The translations under genes and the position numbers were made by a program. This document shows positions 27,443 to 36,809 of a stretch of 64,000 nucleotides of DNA, in pieces. Numbering within the stretch: position 1 is the first letter of the stretch; every line of letters starts with the position of its first letter. Source of the stretch: Phycisphaeraceae bacterium (GTDB lineage: Bacteria; Planctomycetota; Phycisphaerae; Phycisphaerales; UBA1924); contig JAHBWV010000001.1 in the NCBI GenBank assembly GCA_019636845.1, forward strand, positions 1,116,001 through 1,180,000, read 5' to 3'. The notes beneath the pieces were generated by a model. The model was not told the origin of the DNA, ran no database searches, and worked only from the letters and a program-made list of their open reading frames with translations.

Positions 27443-28750
27443 ATGGACACGCGACCCGTTCCCGCAAAGCTGCAGTCGTACGCCAGAATCGCCGCGTTCA
27501 CGATGATCGTCTCCGCTTCGGTGGTGCCAGCGGCACACTCGATCGAGCCCGAGAGGGCACCTTCAGCGCCGTACATCAGAGTCGTCGACGACGAAACGGC
27601 GAGGACTGTTCGTCTCGAAGTGGCTGCCCGCCGCTTCGAGCACCCGGCCGACGAGAGACCAGTGATCCGCATGGCCGGAGCCGTGCACATCGGTGACGCC
27701 GTTTTCTATGAGTCGCTCCAGTCGCTGATGGACGCCCAGGATGTTGTCCTGTTCGAGAGCGTAAAGCCGAGCGGCTCTGGCGAGCTCCCGCCGAACGCGA
27801 CCGACGAGGACAAGGCAAGGTACACCAAACGCCGCCTCAAGCTCCTCTCCATGCTTATCGAGCGCGAAGCCCAGCGATCCGGCGTACTCCCCGCTTCGAT
27901 AGAAGTCGCGGAGAGATCGGCAGACGACCGCTTCGCTCGCATCATCTCCGCTGCCAGGCAGGACGCATGGGGCGGTGCGATCCGGTACGACGTATCGGAT
28001 GACGGCGAGCGGTTCACACTCACGAGCGATGGTGCAGACGGCGTGCCCGGCGGGGAGGGGCTCGACGCAGACCTCATTCACGAGGCCCGACGCCCGAGCC
28101 CAGGCGAACGCGCCGAATCGTCCGGTGGCATACAGAAACAACTCGCTTCATCCCTCGGACTGGTTTTCCAGCCCGAGGCCATGAACGAGGGTGGCCCCAA
28201 CTGGCGGAACAGCGACATGTCCGTCGACCAGGTGCAGGAACGTATGGAAGCACATGGAACGGACGCCTCACCGCTATTCAACATGCTCAGCGGTGAATCC
28301 TTCACCGCCCGGTTCGCCGGCGTCATGCTCAGACTGATCACAGCTTCCGAACAGTCACGCTCAATGACCAAACTCGCGATGGTCGAGATGCTCGGCTCTG
28401 CCGATCAGTTGCTCGCCGCAGGCGGCGGCATTGGCATGCCCGGCGGCGAGGGATTCCTCAAGGTCATCATCGAAGAGCGGAACGAGGTCGTCATCGCAGA
28501 CCTGGTTCGCATCATCGAGAACGAGCCGGACGTCCGAACCATCGGAATCCTGTACGGGGCCGGACACCTTGCCCACCTCGAATCACGCCTGGCGGACCTG
28601 GGCTACCTCCCGGTTGAAGACCAGTGGTTTCCTGCCATCACGATCGATCTCGCCGCTTCCGGCATGTCCGCGCAGCAGGCCGCCGCGATGCGTCAGATGA
28701 TGCGCACATCGATCGAACGCCAACTCAAGGCCGCGCAGCGCCGCCGCTGA
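27443..28750 (+). CDS. TraB/GumN-family secreted protein
   Basis: The 435-aa protein starts with a signal peptide (AAFTMIVSASVVPAAHS). It carries the TraB/TIKI-like metal-site motifs: GAVHIGDAVFYE in the first half and GILYGAGHLAHLESRLADLGY near the end. Related TIKI proteins are metalloproteases; for bacterial members function is not established. An acidic, Gly-rich insertion occupies the middle. It follows the HEAT/membrane pair by 100 bp and may be transcribed with it. Confidence 0.75.
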   Translation: MDTRPVPAKLQSYARIAAFTMIVSASVVPAAHSIEPERAPSAPYIRVVDDETARTVRLEVAARRFEHPADERPVIRMAGAVHIGDAVFYESLQSLMDAQDVVLFESVKPSGSGELPPNATDEDKARYTKRRLKLLSMLIEREAQRSGVLPASIEVAERSADDRFARIISAARQDAWGGAIRYDVSDDGERFTLTSDGADGVPGGEGLDADLIHEARRPSPGERAESSGGIQKQLASSLGLVFQPEAMNEGGPNWRNSDMSVDQVQERMEAHGTDASPLFNMLSGESFTARFAGVMLRLITASEQSRSMTKLAMVEMLGSADQLLAAGGGIGMPGGEGFLKVIIEERNEVVIADLVRIIENEPDVRTIGILYGAGHLAHLESRLADLGYLPVEDQWFPAITIDLAASGMSAQQAAAMRQMMRTSIERQLKAAQRRR

Positions 28751-28835
28751 ACCCGTCACGAATCACGCGCAGCACGTCCCGCCCTCACCCTATTCATTGC
28801 CTCGGAGTCAAAGTCCTTCAACACGACGCACACGC

Positions 28836-29867
28836 TCATCCGCTGCCCGGGGTTGCCGGTGATGGTGTGGCTTCCAATGGGGCATCATCGTCAGGCCCCG
28901 GCTTGTCGGTGCGAGCGTCTGCTTTGCTGCTCAATTCCTGCGATGGCAGGAACTCATCGAAGTACCAGCGTTTCCATGCCTCGTAGTCGTACCCGAGCCC
29001 GTCAGTCGGCTTTCCCCATGCTCTCGAACTGAGCCCGACGAGCGAGTGGTGTACCTCGGTCCTGTAGATGGTGACGCTCGCGTCACGAATCGCCATCACC
29101 GTCCCCTCGTTCACAACGCTGATGGTCGGGTCGAACCCAACCGCGCTGTCGCTCACAACCGGAGTCAGATCCGACACGAAGGCGACCTGGCGACCGATCG
29201 CGATGAAAGCCAGATCCCCCCTCCGATCAGACTCTCGACCGCCCCCGCTCGGGTTCCCAGAGAACTGAGCGACGATCAGACGCGGGATGAGACCGACGAT
29301 CTCGAACTGATCGGCGATCTCTGCTGCTGCGGTCGCACGAGCTTCACTCTCGCTCTGCAAAGCGATGTCGAGCACGTTCAGCATCGGCTGCGTGACACCA
29401 GCCAGCCGGATCCTCTCTCGGAGGCCATCGCGGGCATGCAGCCGGAACGAATCGTTGTTGAGCATGACCGCCGCCCACGCCAGCGTCGCATCCGCGTCGG
29501 GTGTCCCCTGCTCGATCAGCATCTCCACGATCGTCCGCTGGACATCCTCACCCTCACGCTCGAACACCTTCAACAGCGAGGGGTACGCCTCGGAAGACGT
29601 GTACGCCCGCAGCTTGTTGATTCCGACTTGGCGCACCTCGACGTTCCGCACCGACCTGAAATGCGTCGCTCGCAGCTTCGAGAGCTCTCTCTCGATCTCA
29701 ACCCTGCGCTTATTCTGCAACGCCTTCGCACGAGATGCGTCTGATTCCGGGTCTTCAACCCGCACTGGCTGTGGGCTCGCAGCCGTCGCACCCGGCAACG
29801 AAGCCAAAGCGCCGGCACATGCAACCACTGAAGCGACGAAGCGGGTGTGGATGGGCTGTTGGCGCAT
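28836..29867 (-). CDS. Secreted HEAT-repeat-like protein
   Basis: A 343-aa predicted exported protein: signal peptide with cleavage near ATAAS, then helical repeats (VGINKLRAYTSSEAYPSLLKVF, EDVQRTIVEMLIEQG, LAWAAVMLNNDSFRLHARDGL) and a beta-rich C-terminal domain with WGKPTDGLGYDYEAWKRWYFDEF, a pattern frequent in planctomycete proteins. It ends in a Pro/Asp-rich tail. No catalytic residues are recognisable. It is convergent with the TraB-family gene. Confidence 0.65.
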   Translation of the reverse strand: MRQQPIHTRFVASVVACAGALASLPGATAASPQPVRVEDPESDASRAKALQNKRRVEIERELSKLRATHFRSVRNVEVRQVGINKLRAYTSSEAYPSLLKVFEREGEDVQRTIVEMLIEQGTPDADATLAWAAVMLNNDSFRLHARDGLRERIRLAGVTQPMLNVLDIALQSESEARATAAAEIADQFEIVGLIPRLIVAQFSGNPSGGGRESDRRGDLAFIAIGRQVAFVSDLTPVVSDSAVGFDPTISVVNEGTVMAIRDASVTIYRTEVHHSLVGLSSRAWGKPTDGLGYDYEAWKRWYFDEFLPSQELSSKADARTDKPGPDDDAPLEATPSPATPGSG

Positions 29868-29987
29868 AAGGCATCTCCACGAGAGCCGATCCCTCCACCG
29901 AAGACTCTACGGCCCGACGTTCGGCCCTGTTTCCGGATCCATCCACACACACCCCGAAACGGGTAAATGCCCCACGTCCGATCCATC

Positions 29988-30026
29988 CAGCAAAAACAAG
30001 CCGGGCCGGGGTCTACCCCGGCCCGG
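29988..30026 (-). terminator. Intrinsic terminator of the SPOR lipoprotein gene
   Basis: Perfect 11-bp stem: CCGGGCCGGGG (30001-30011) and CCCCGGCCCGG (30016-30026), TCTA loop. Read leftward it is followed by CTTGTTTTTG, so it terminates the gene ending at 30049. Confidence 0.88.
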
Positions 30027-30048
30027 TGAACACGCATTGTCTGACTGC

Positions 30049-30882
30049 TCAGTCCGCGTTCGCGGCTACAAAGCCGCCCTTTCCAAACCGATCGCGAGCC
30101 GCTGCCGCCTCGTTCCTGGTCCCAAATCCGCCCACGCGAACCGCAAACAGCGTCTGCCCGTTCTTGTTCGTCGGAACGATCCGGGGCTGCCCCATCCCCA
30201 TGGTCGCAGCAGAGCCAGCAACCTGCGACGCCAGCCGCTCCGCGTTCGCACGCGACGAGAAGGCCCCCAACTGGATCGAGAACGGCCCGGATGATGACCC
30301 GCCGAAGTTGCCGGCCGTCTCGCCTCCAGCCGCTGGCGCGTTCATCCGCTCGCGGATCGTCGACGAGAGACCGATATCGCCCGTTGCCATCGAGAGCCCA
30401 CGCTTGTACATCGAATCCGCGAGCGTCTTGTTCCCGGCCGCGGCATACGCATCCCCGGCATGCAGATACGCCCGCGCCGCCTCATCACCGGTCAGTTTCG
30501 ATCCTGCCAGTTCGAACGCCCGCGCTGCCGCCGCGTTATCACCCTGGGCCTCCGCCATCAGGCCGAGCGTTGCATTCGCCTTCCCGGCAACCTCGGGATT
30601 CGAGGAATACGCGAGGGGTTGAAGGTGACGCTTCGCATCCGAATCACGCCCGAGCGAGTGCGCCGACAGACCCGCGACCAGCGCCGCCTGCTCACGCTGG
30701 GCCTGTGGGCCGGAAACCGAGGCCTCCGAAGCCCTCTTGTACGCTTCCGCGTGGTTCCCGCTGTTGTACGCGTCCATGTAGCTCGTGCTCTTGGCTGACT
30801 TGCAGCCCCCCAGGACCAGTCCCGCACCCATGACGGCCAGTGCCATGACCTGAACGAATCGAGAGAAACGGTTGCTCTTCAT
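30049..30882 (-). CDS. SPOR-domain lipoprotein with TPR-like repeats
   Basis: The 277-aa protein begins with a signal peptide and lipobox LGGC, then TPR-like helices (YNSGNHAEAYKRASEA, AGLSAHSLGRDSDAKRHL, LGLMAEAQGDNAAAARAFELAG), a Gly/Ser linker, and a C-terminal SPOR domain (FSIQLGAFSSRANAERLASQ ... LFAVRVGGFGTRNEA). SPOR domains bind denuded peptidoglycan at division septa, so this is a cell-wall-associated envelope protein. ATG 30882 is chosen over 30894. It is monocistronic, with its own terminator. Confidence 0.88.
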   Translation of the reverse strand: MKSNRFSRFVQVMALAVMGAGLVLGGCKSAKSTSYMDAYNSGNHAEAYKRASEASVSGPQAQREQAALVAGLSAHSLGRDSDAKRHLQPLAYSSNPEVAGKANATLGLMAEAQGDNAAAARAFELAGSKLTGDEAARAYLHAGDAYAAAGNKTLADSMYKRGLSMATGDIGLSSTIRERMNAPAAGGETAGNFGGSSSGPFSIQLGAFSSRANAERLASQVAGSAATMGMGQPRIVPTNKNGQTLFAVRVGGFGTRNEAAAARDRFGKGGFVAANAD

Positions 30883-31055
30883 GCTCGGTTCCATCCTCTG
30901 TTGCCCGACTCGGTCAGAGATCGGGGCGGTGTCGCCGGGCTCCAGGTCCCGACTGCTTCGCTATCGTATCGGCTCATCTGCCCGATCCGGCTTCACACTC
31001 TTGTATCTCCCTTCCCCCCGGAGCCGCGATCACCCGACTGAGGACACCCCGAACC

Positions 31056-32519
31056 GTGCCACTCGCCCAAGAGATCCTCCGAACGCTGCTCCGTCACCCG
31101 TTCCGGGTCGCCACGATCGACGACAGGGGCCCGAGGAAGGGCATCGAACTCATCGTCGGAGCCCTGCACCTCGCGGAACTGATCGAACGACGCAGCCGCT
31201 CCCAGACCGTCGGCATCATGCTCCCGACCGGTGCGGGCATGCCCGTCGCCTCGCTCGCGGCGTGGATGCTCGGCAGGACCGTCGTTCCGCTCAACTACGT
31301 TCTCAAGCCGGAGGAACTCCAATACGTCATCGACGACTGCGGCACCGACATCGTCATCACCGCACAGGCCTTCCTCGATGCCGTCAACCAGTCACCATCC
31401 GTCCCCAATCTCGTCAAGCTCGACAGAATCCCCTTCTCCGGCGCGCCCGAGCCGCGTTGGCCGGTCAGAGTCTCCGAGGACGATCTGGCAGTCCTGCTCT
31501 ACACATCCGGCACAAGCGGCAAGCCCAAGGGGGTCATGCTCACACACCGCAACATCCTCTCGAACATCAAACAGTGTCTGGACTGGGTCCATTTCACCGA
31601 TCGCGATGTCCTCCTGGGGGTCATCCCGCAATTCCATTCATTCGGTCTCACGGTCCTGACACTCCTCCCGCTCGTGACGGGATGCCGCGCCATTTACACG
31701 GCCAAGTTCGTGCCCAACAAGATCATCAAGCTCATGCGCGAGCACCGTCCGACGGCCTTCGTCGGCATCCCCTCCATGTACAACGCGCTCCTTCATCTCA
31801 AGGACGCGACCCCCGACGACTTCCGCTCCCTCCGGCTTCCGATCTCCGGGGGCGAGCCGCTTCCCGCTGCCGTTCTTGAGGCCTTCGAGGCACGATTCGG
31901 CATCCGCCTCTGCGAGGGATACGGGCTGACGGAGACCTCCCCCGTCACAAATGTCTGCCGACCCGAAGAGTGGCGTCAGGGCTCCGTCGGCCGTCCGGTA
32001 CCGGGCGTCCACGAGCGAATCATCGATCTCGATACGGGCCGCGATCTCCCCCCCGGGCACGACGGCGAGATACGCATCGCAGGACCGAATGTCATGAGGG
32101 GATACTTCAACCTCCCCAAGGAAACCGCCGCGGCTTTCGACAGCGATGGGTACTTCCGGACCGGCGACATCGGCCAGCTCGACACCGACGGCTTTCTCAA
32201 GATCACCGGCCGCCTGAAAGAGATGCTCATTGTCGCGGGCGAGAACGTCTTCCCGCGCGAAATCGAGGACGTGCTGAACCGCCATCCGGCCGTGCGCGAC
32301 TCAGGCGTCGTGGGCGCGTCCGACCCCATGCGTGGCGAGATCCCGATCGCATTCGTTGAAATGAACGAGGGCGCGCCCTTCGATGAACGAGAAATCCTCG
32401 GCTGGTGCCGGGAACGGCTCGCCGGCTACAAAGTGCCACGCGAAGTGCGATCGCTCCACGCCCTCCCCCGCAACCCAACGGGGAAGATCATGCGCCGCGA
32501 ACTCAAGAAGATGATCTGA
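31056..32519 (+). CDS. AMP-forming acyl-CoA synthetase (fatty-acid/AMP ligase)
   Basis: The 487-aa enzyme adenylates a carboxylate and transfers it to CoA. The phosphate-binding motif is YTSGTSGKPKGV, followed by the A5-like motif GYGLTETSPV, the YFRTGDIGQLDTDGFLKITGR motif with the adenosine-binding Asp, and the catalytic Lys in NPTGKIMRREL. PQFHSFGLT and the long hydrophobic LLPLVTGC resemble long-chain fatty acyl ligases; the exact substrate is unknown. The start is GTG at 31056. Confidence 0.9.
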   Translation: MPLAQEILRTLLRHPFRVATIDDRGPRKGIELIVGALHLAELIERRSRSQTVGIMLPTGAGMPVASLAAWMLGRTVVPLNYVLKPEELQYVIDDCGTDIVITAQAFLDAVNQSPSVPNLVKLDRIPFSGAPEPRWPVRVSEDDLAVLLYTSGTSGKPKGVMLTHRNILSNIKQCLDWVHFTDRDVLLGVIPQFHSFGLTVLTLLPLVTGCRAIYTAKFVPNKIIKLMREHRPTAFVGIPSMYNALLHLKDATPDDFRSLRLPISGGEPLPAAVLEAFEARFGIRLCEGYGLTETSPVTNVCRPEEWRQGSVGRPVPGVHERIIDLDTGRDLPPGHDGEIRIAGPNVMRGYFNLPKETAAAFDSDGYFRTGDIGQLDTDGFLKITGRLKEMLIVAGENVFPREIEDVLNRHPAVRDSGVVGASDPMRGEIPIAFVEMNEGAPFDEREILGWCRERLAGYKVPREVRSLHALPRNPTGKIMRRELKKMI

Positions 32520-32533
32520 GCACCACCGCCGGC

Positions 32534-33178
32534 TCAGCCGAACGCCTTCTTGTAGTCCTCAATGAACTTCTTGAGTCCCGAGTCCGTCAGCGGGTGCTTC
32601 ATGAACTGCTGGATCACGTTGTACGGCACGGTCGCCACATCCGCGCCGACCATCGCACAGTCCACCATGTGCTTGTTGTGGCGGATCGACGCCGCAAGAA
32701 TCTTCGTCTTGAACCCATAGTTGTCGTAGATCTGGCGGATCTGCTGGATCAGCACCATGCCATCCTCGGCAACGTCGTCGAGCCGCCCGATGAACGGGCT
32801 GACAAGATACGCGCCCGCCTTCGCGACCATCCACGCCTGCAGCGGCTGGAAGCACAGCGTCATGTTGGTCTTGATCCCCTCATCGCTGAACGCCTTGCAG
32901 GCCTTCAGCCCATCCACCGTGCTCGGCAGCTTCACGACGATATTCGGAGCGATCTTCGCGCGCTCCCGCCCCTCTTTCATCATCCCGTCGTAGTCTGTAG
33001 CGATCACCTCAGCGGAAACCGGCCCGCTCACGACCGCGCAGATCTCCGCCAGCCGCTTCCCGTAGTCGATCCCCTCTTTCGCGATCAAAGATGGATTCGT
33101 CGTTACGCCGTCGAGAACGCCGAGCGCGTTGGCTTCCTTGATCTCAGCAAGGTTCGCCGTATCGATGTAAAGCTCCAT
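32534..33178 (-). CDS. Transaldolase, small TalC/fructose-6-phosphate aldolase type
   Basis: A 214-aa TIM-barrel aldolase of the short transaldolase subfamily. The start MELYIDTANLAEIKEA, the DGVTTNPSLIAKEG motif, Schiff-base Lys83 in NIVVKLPST, and AGAYLVSPFIGRLDD are diagnostic. It interconverts pentose-phosphate and glycolytic intermediates; discrimination between true transaldolase and F6P aldolase needs activity data. It is convergent with the acyl-CoA synthetase gene, 14 bp apart. Confidence 0.93.
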   Translation of the reverse strand: MELYIDTANLAEIKEANALGVLDGVTTNPSLIAKEGIDYGKRLAEICAVVSGPVSAEVIATDYDGMMKEGRERAKIAPNIVVKLPSTVDGLKACKAFSDEGIKTNMTLCFQPLQAWMVAKAGAYLVSPFIGRLDDVAEDGMVLIQQIRQIYDNYGFKTKILAASIRHNKHMVDCAMVGADVATVPYNVIQQFMKHPLTDSGLKKFIEDYKKAFG

Positions 33179-33256
33179 GTGTGTCTCCCTGTCGGTGCTG
33201 GTTCGAGACGCGACATCGTAGACGGAGCATCAGGACGTGTGTCAACGTTCGGCTGG

Positions 33257-34198
33257 CTACCTGCCGTGGAGTCCACCGACATGGCCCGAAGCCAGCATCG
33301 ATGAATCCTGCACCCCCAGCGTCGTGTAGATCTCCCGAGTCGCCGTCGAACGGTTCAGCGTATAGAAATGGATTCCAGCCACATGATGATCGAGCAGGTC
33401 GCGGCACTGCTCCGTCGCCCAATGGATGCCCACGCGTCTGGCCCCCTCGGCCGCACCACCCGTTCGGTTCAGCGCACGGATGAGTGGCGCAGGGAATCGA
33501 GCACCAAGCGCGAGCTCCGACATCCGCTTCATTCCCTCCATCGACGTGATCGGCATGATCCCCGCCAGCACAGGCACGCGGATCCCCGCCAACTCGCAAC
33601 GATCCCGGAAGTCATAGAAATCCCGGTTGTCGAAGAACAACTGAGTCACGATGAAGTCCGCCCCCGCGTCCACCTTCGCCTTCAGACGCTCCATCTCGAG
33701 CAACCGGTTCGGTGTCTCAGGATGCCCCTCCGGATAGCCCGCGACGCCGACACCGAAGCCACGCGGATCACCCGTGCCCGCGTTCGCGCCCGAGGAATTC
33801 AGACGACGGATCAGCGACACCAACGCGCCCGCGTGCTCGAAGTCCCCCCCGGTCGGCCCATCCTTCGGTCGGTCTCCCCGCAACGCCATGATGTTCCCGA
33901 CGCCCGACTCGGCGTACCGGCTCAGAATCTCACGGATCTCTCCTTCGGTATGCCCGACGCACGTCAGGTGCGGGATCGGATCCAGCGTCGTCTCACGCTT
34001 GATCCGGATCACAAGATCACGCGTCAACTCCCGTGTCGAGCCGCCCGCTCCATACGTCACAGAAACAAACGACGGCTTCAGGGGAGTCAACTCACGGATC
34101 GCATCAAACAGCGACGCCGCCGCTTCCGGAGTCCTCGGAGGAAAGAACTCGAACGAGAACGTCGTGCCCCGTGCCTTGATGTGCTCCAGAATGTGCAT
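33257..34198 (-). CDS. metF: 5,10-methylenetetrahydrofolate reductase
   Basis: MetF reduces methylene-THF to methyl-THF for methionine synthesis. The 313-aa flavoprotein shows FSFEFFPPRTPE at the N-terminus, SVTYGAGGST, HLTCVGHT, NIMALRGDRP, ADFIVTQLFFDN and PVLAGIMPITS, all family hallmarks. A 30-residue insertion (GANAGTGDPRGFGVGVAG region) precedes the AGYPEGHPE motif. ATG 34198 is chosen over 34243. An inverted repeat 59 nt upstream may be an operator. Confidence 0.95.
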   Translation of the reverse strand: MHILEHIKARGTTFSFEFFPPRTPEAAASLFDAIRELTPLKPSFVSVTYGAGGSTRELTRDLVIRIKRETTLDPIPHLTCVGHTEGEIREILSRYAESGVGNIMALRGDRPKDGPTGGDFEHAGALVSLIRRLNSSGANAGTGDPRGFGVGVAGYPEGHPETPNRLLEMERLKAKVDAGADFIVTQLFFDNRDFYDFRDRCELAGIRVPVLAGIMPITSMEGMKRMSELALGARFPAPLIRALNRTGGAAEGARRVGIHWATEQCRDLLDHHVAGIHFYTLNRSTATREIYTTLGVQDSSMLASGHVGGLHGR

Positions 34199-34256
34199 GA
34201 ACGCCCCGGGTGATCCCGTACGCAACCAGTCAAACCGCCTCAAGACTTACTATATC

Positions 34257-34282
34257 CATTCATCCGGATCAAAGGATGAATG
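34257..34282 (-). promoter_or_regulatory. Inverted repeat upstream of metF, possible operator
   Basis: Perfect 9-bp arms CATTCATCC (34257-34265) and GGATGAATG (34274-34282) with an 8-nt centre lie between the helicase stop and metF. Read leftward, no T run follows, so it is not a typical terminator. Its position suggests an operator or 5'-UTR element for metF. The regulator is unknown. Confidence 0.4.
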
Positions 34283-34298
34283 ACCCGCGCCCCCCCGC

Positions 34299-36710
34299 TC
34301 AGTCGATCCGCGACAGCCGCGCATACTGAAGAACGAGGGTCTTCGTGCCGACGCTGCTGAATCGCACCGTCGCTCTCGCCCCCATCCCGCCTGTGACGGT
34401 CACAACAACGCCCTCGCCGAATTGCGGGTGTCTCACGCGACAGCCGATCGGTAGCCCGCTCCCGCCTGCCGCCGGACCCGAAGCACCGCTCTGTGACAGA
34501 CCCATGCCGTAGGTGCCGCCGCCAGCGTTTCGTCTGACCGGAGGGGCATCAAAGTCGTCTCCGAACGGATCCGCGTCAGCAAACGGATCTGCCTGCTCAG
34601 AGAACGAGACATGCTCCCGCGGAAGTTCCTCGAGAAACCTGCTCATGATCGTTCGCTCGGGTACGCCCCGGATGGTTCTATACCGCGAACTCGACACCTG
34701 AAGGTGCCTCATCGCACGCGTGATCCCGACGAAGAACAGACGCCGCTCCTCCTCAAGCTCCGAATCGGATGTCTGAGCGCGGGAGTGGGGGAGCAGGCCC
34801 TCCTCCAGCCCGATGATCGCCACGGCCTTGAACTCCAGACCCTTCGCCGCGTGCAGTGTCATGAGCGTGACCGACCCCTGCTCAGGATCCACCGCGTCCG
34901 CGTCAGCAACAAGGGCAACCGACTCCAGATATGCCCGCAGAAGCGCGAGCAGCGGAGGCACCTGCGCCAGACGACCCTCACGCGCAGCGTCGGCACCGGG
35001 GAAACTCGCCGGGTCGGCATCGGGGTCAAACTCGATCTCGAACTGCCTCGCCGAGGAGACAAGCTCCGCAAGGTTCTCCGGGCGCTCAAGATCCGCCTCG
35101 GATTTGCCCGCCTTCGAGAGCGCAAGGTAGTGTGCCTCAAGTCCCGACTCGCGGATCACACGCTCGACCAGATCCGCGAGCGACGATGAGATCCTCGCCC
35201 CCATGAATGTGCCTGACCCCGTCCAGTGATCGATCATCTCAAGGAATGTCCCGATCGACGACCTCGCCCGCGACGACAAGCCCGCGATGTCCGGTGCGCT
35301 CCGCATCGCCTCCAAGAGAGGAAGCCCGCGTTCACTCGCCCACTGCTGAACGTGGTCGATCGAGGTATCGCCGATCCCGCGGCTCGGCGTGTTCACGACC
35401 CTCCTCAGCGAGACATCGTCCGCTGGATTCGCCACCACGCGCAGATAACTCAGGGCGTTCCGCACCTCTTCACGCTCAAAGAACGACGTGCCGCGTGCGA
35501 TCGTGTACGGGATACCCGCGCCGCGAAACGCGTCCTCGATGACGCGTGAGAGCGAGTTCGTGCGATAGAAGACCGCCATGTCACGCCAACCCAGCGGCTC
35601 CTCAGACTCATGCCTGACACGTCTCAGATAATCCGCGACGATCGCCGCCTCATGCTGCTCGTCGCGCGTCATCACGACCACCGGCTTCTCTCCACCCGCC
35701 CGCGTGGTGAACAGGTCCTTGTGGCGACGCCTCTTGTTGTTCCGGATCAGGGCATCAGCCGCGCCCAGAATCGGAGCTGTCGAACGAAAGTTCTCGCCGA
35801 GCGTCACGACTCGCGAGCTCGGGTAGTTCTCCTCAAAGTCCAGGATGTTCGAGATGTCCGCGCCGCGCCACCCGTAGATCGCCTGATCCGGATCTCCGAC
35901 AACGCACACGTTCGGCCCGTACCCCTCGACCCCCTCACCCGGGATCGTCGCATCGGAGCCGATCAAGAGCGACGCGATCTTGAACTGCGCCTTGTTCGTG
36001 TCCTGATACTCATCGATAAGCATGTACTGCCAGCGCCGGTGGCAGTCCTCGCGTACCTCAGCCGAACGCTCCAGCATCATCGCCGTCAGCACGAGCAGGT
36101 CGTCGAAATCGACAGCCCCCGCCGTGCGCAGCGCTCGCTCGTAAGCGGTGTAGATCCGGGCGATCGACCGCGAGTAGAAGTCCCCCGCACGAGCCGCGAA
36201 CGCCTCTGCGGTCAGTAGCTCGTTCTTCGCGTTGCTGATCGCCGAGAGCACGGACCGAGGCGGCCAGTTGCTCGTCGAGAGCGACAGGTCCGCGATCACT
36301 CGCTTGAGAAGAGCCGTCTGATCCGAAGTGTCGTAGATCGCAAAGTCCGGCTTCAGACCCGGCAACGCCGCCACCTCGGCGTACTTCCTCAACAACCGCG
36401 CGCACAACGCATGGAACGTCGAGACCGTCAGCCCCCGCGAGTGCCGACCCTCGCCGAGCAACGCCGACACGCGCTCCCGCATCTCGCCCGCCGCCTTGTT
36501 CGTGAACGTCAACGCAAGGATTGACCACGCCGGAACACCCAGCCGGATGAGGTGCGCGATCCGTCGCGTGATGACCCGCGTCTTCCCCGAACCCGCGGCA
36601 GCGAGCACAAGCAGAGGGCCTTCGGTATGCAGAACCGCCTCACGCTGAGGAGGGGTCAGGTCCGCCAGCAGCGGATCACGATCGGGCGGCACTTCGGCAG
36701 AATGACCCAT
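34299..36710 (-). CDS. UvrD/PcrA/Rep superfamily 1 DNA helicase
   Basis: This 803-aa ATP-dependent 3'-5' helicase acts in repair and replication restart. Motifs are the Q-motif LTPPQREAV, Walker A AAGSGKT, motif II YMLIDEYQDTN, motif III VVGDPDQAIYGWRGA, motif IV LGENFRST, motif V SVTLMTLHAAKGLEF and motif VI EERRLFFVGITRAM. The C-terminal Tudor-like tail (IGCRVRHPQFGEGVVV) is typical of PcrA. ATG 36710 has GGAGG upstream; 36746 is an alternative. Confidence 0.93.
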   Translation of the reverse strand: MGHSAEVPPDRDPLLADLTPPQREAVLHTEGPLLVLAAAGSGKTRVITRRIAHLIRLGVPAWSILALTFTNKAAGEMRERVSALLGEGRHSRGLTVSTFHALCARLLRKYAEVAALPGLKPDFAIYDTSDQTALLKRVIADLSLSTSNWPPRSVLSAISNAKNELLTAEAFAARAGDFYSRSIARIYTAYERALRTAGAVDFDDLLVLTAMMLERSAEVREDCHRRWQYMLIDEYQDTNKAQFKIASLLIGSDATIPGEGVEGYGPNVCVVGDPDQAIYGWRGADISNILDFEENYPSSRVVTLGENFRSTAPILGAADALIRNNKRRRHKDLFTTRAGGEKPVVVMTRDEQHEAAIVADYLRRVRHESEEPLGWRDMAVFYRTNSLSRVIEDAFRGAGIPYTIARGTSFFEREEVRNALSYLRVVANPADDVSLRRVVNTPSRGIGDTSIDHVQQWASERGLPLLEAMRSAPDIAGLSSRARSSIGTFLEMIDHWTGSGTFMGARISSSLADLVERVIRESGLEAHYLALSKAGKSEADLERPENLAELVSSARQFEIEFDPDADPASFPGADAAREGRLAQVPPLLALLRAYLESVALVADADAVDPEQGSVTLMTLHAAKGLEFKAVAIIGLEEGLLPHSRAQTSDSELEEERRLFFVGITRAMRHLQVSSSRYRTIRGVPERTIMSRFLEELPREHVSFSEQADPFADADPFGDDFDAPPVRRNAGGGTYGMGLSQSGASGPAAGGSGLPIGCRVRHPQFGEGVVVTVTGGMGARATVRFSSVGTKTLVLQYARLSRID

Positions 36711-36809
36711 CAACACCGGCCTCCATGCGAGCACATCGACATCCATGTACCGAGCCGCGATCGTACCCGAAGCCGAACTCCAGGCGCCAGCGGCTCGTCT
36801 AGAGACACT

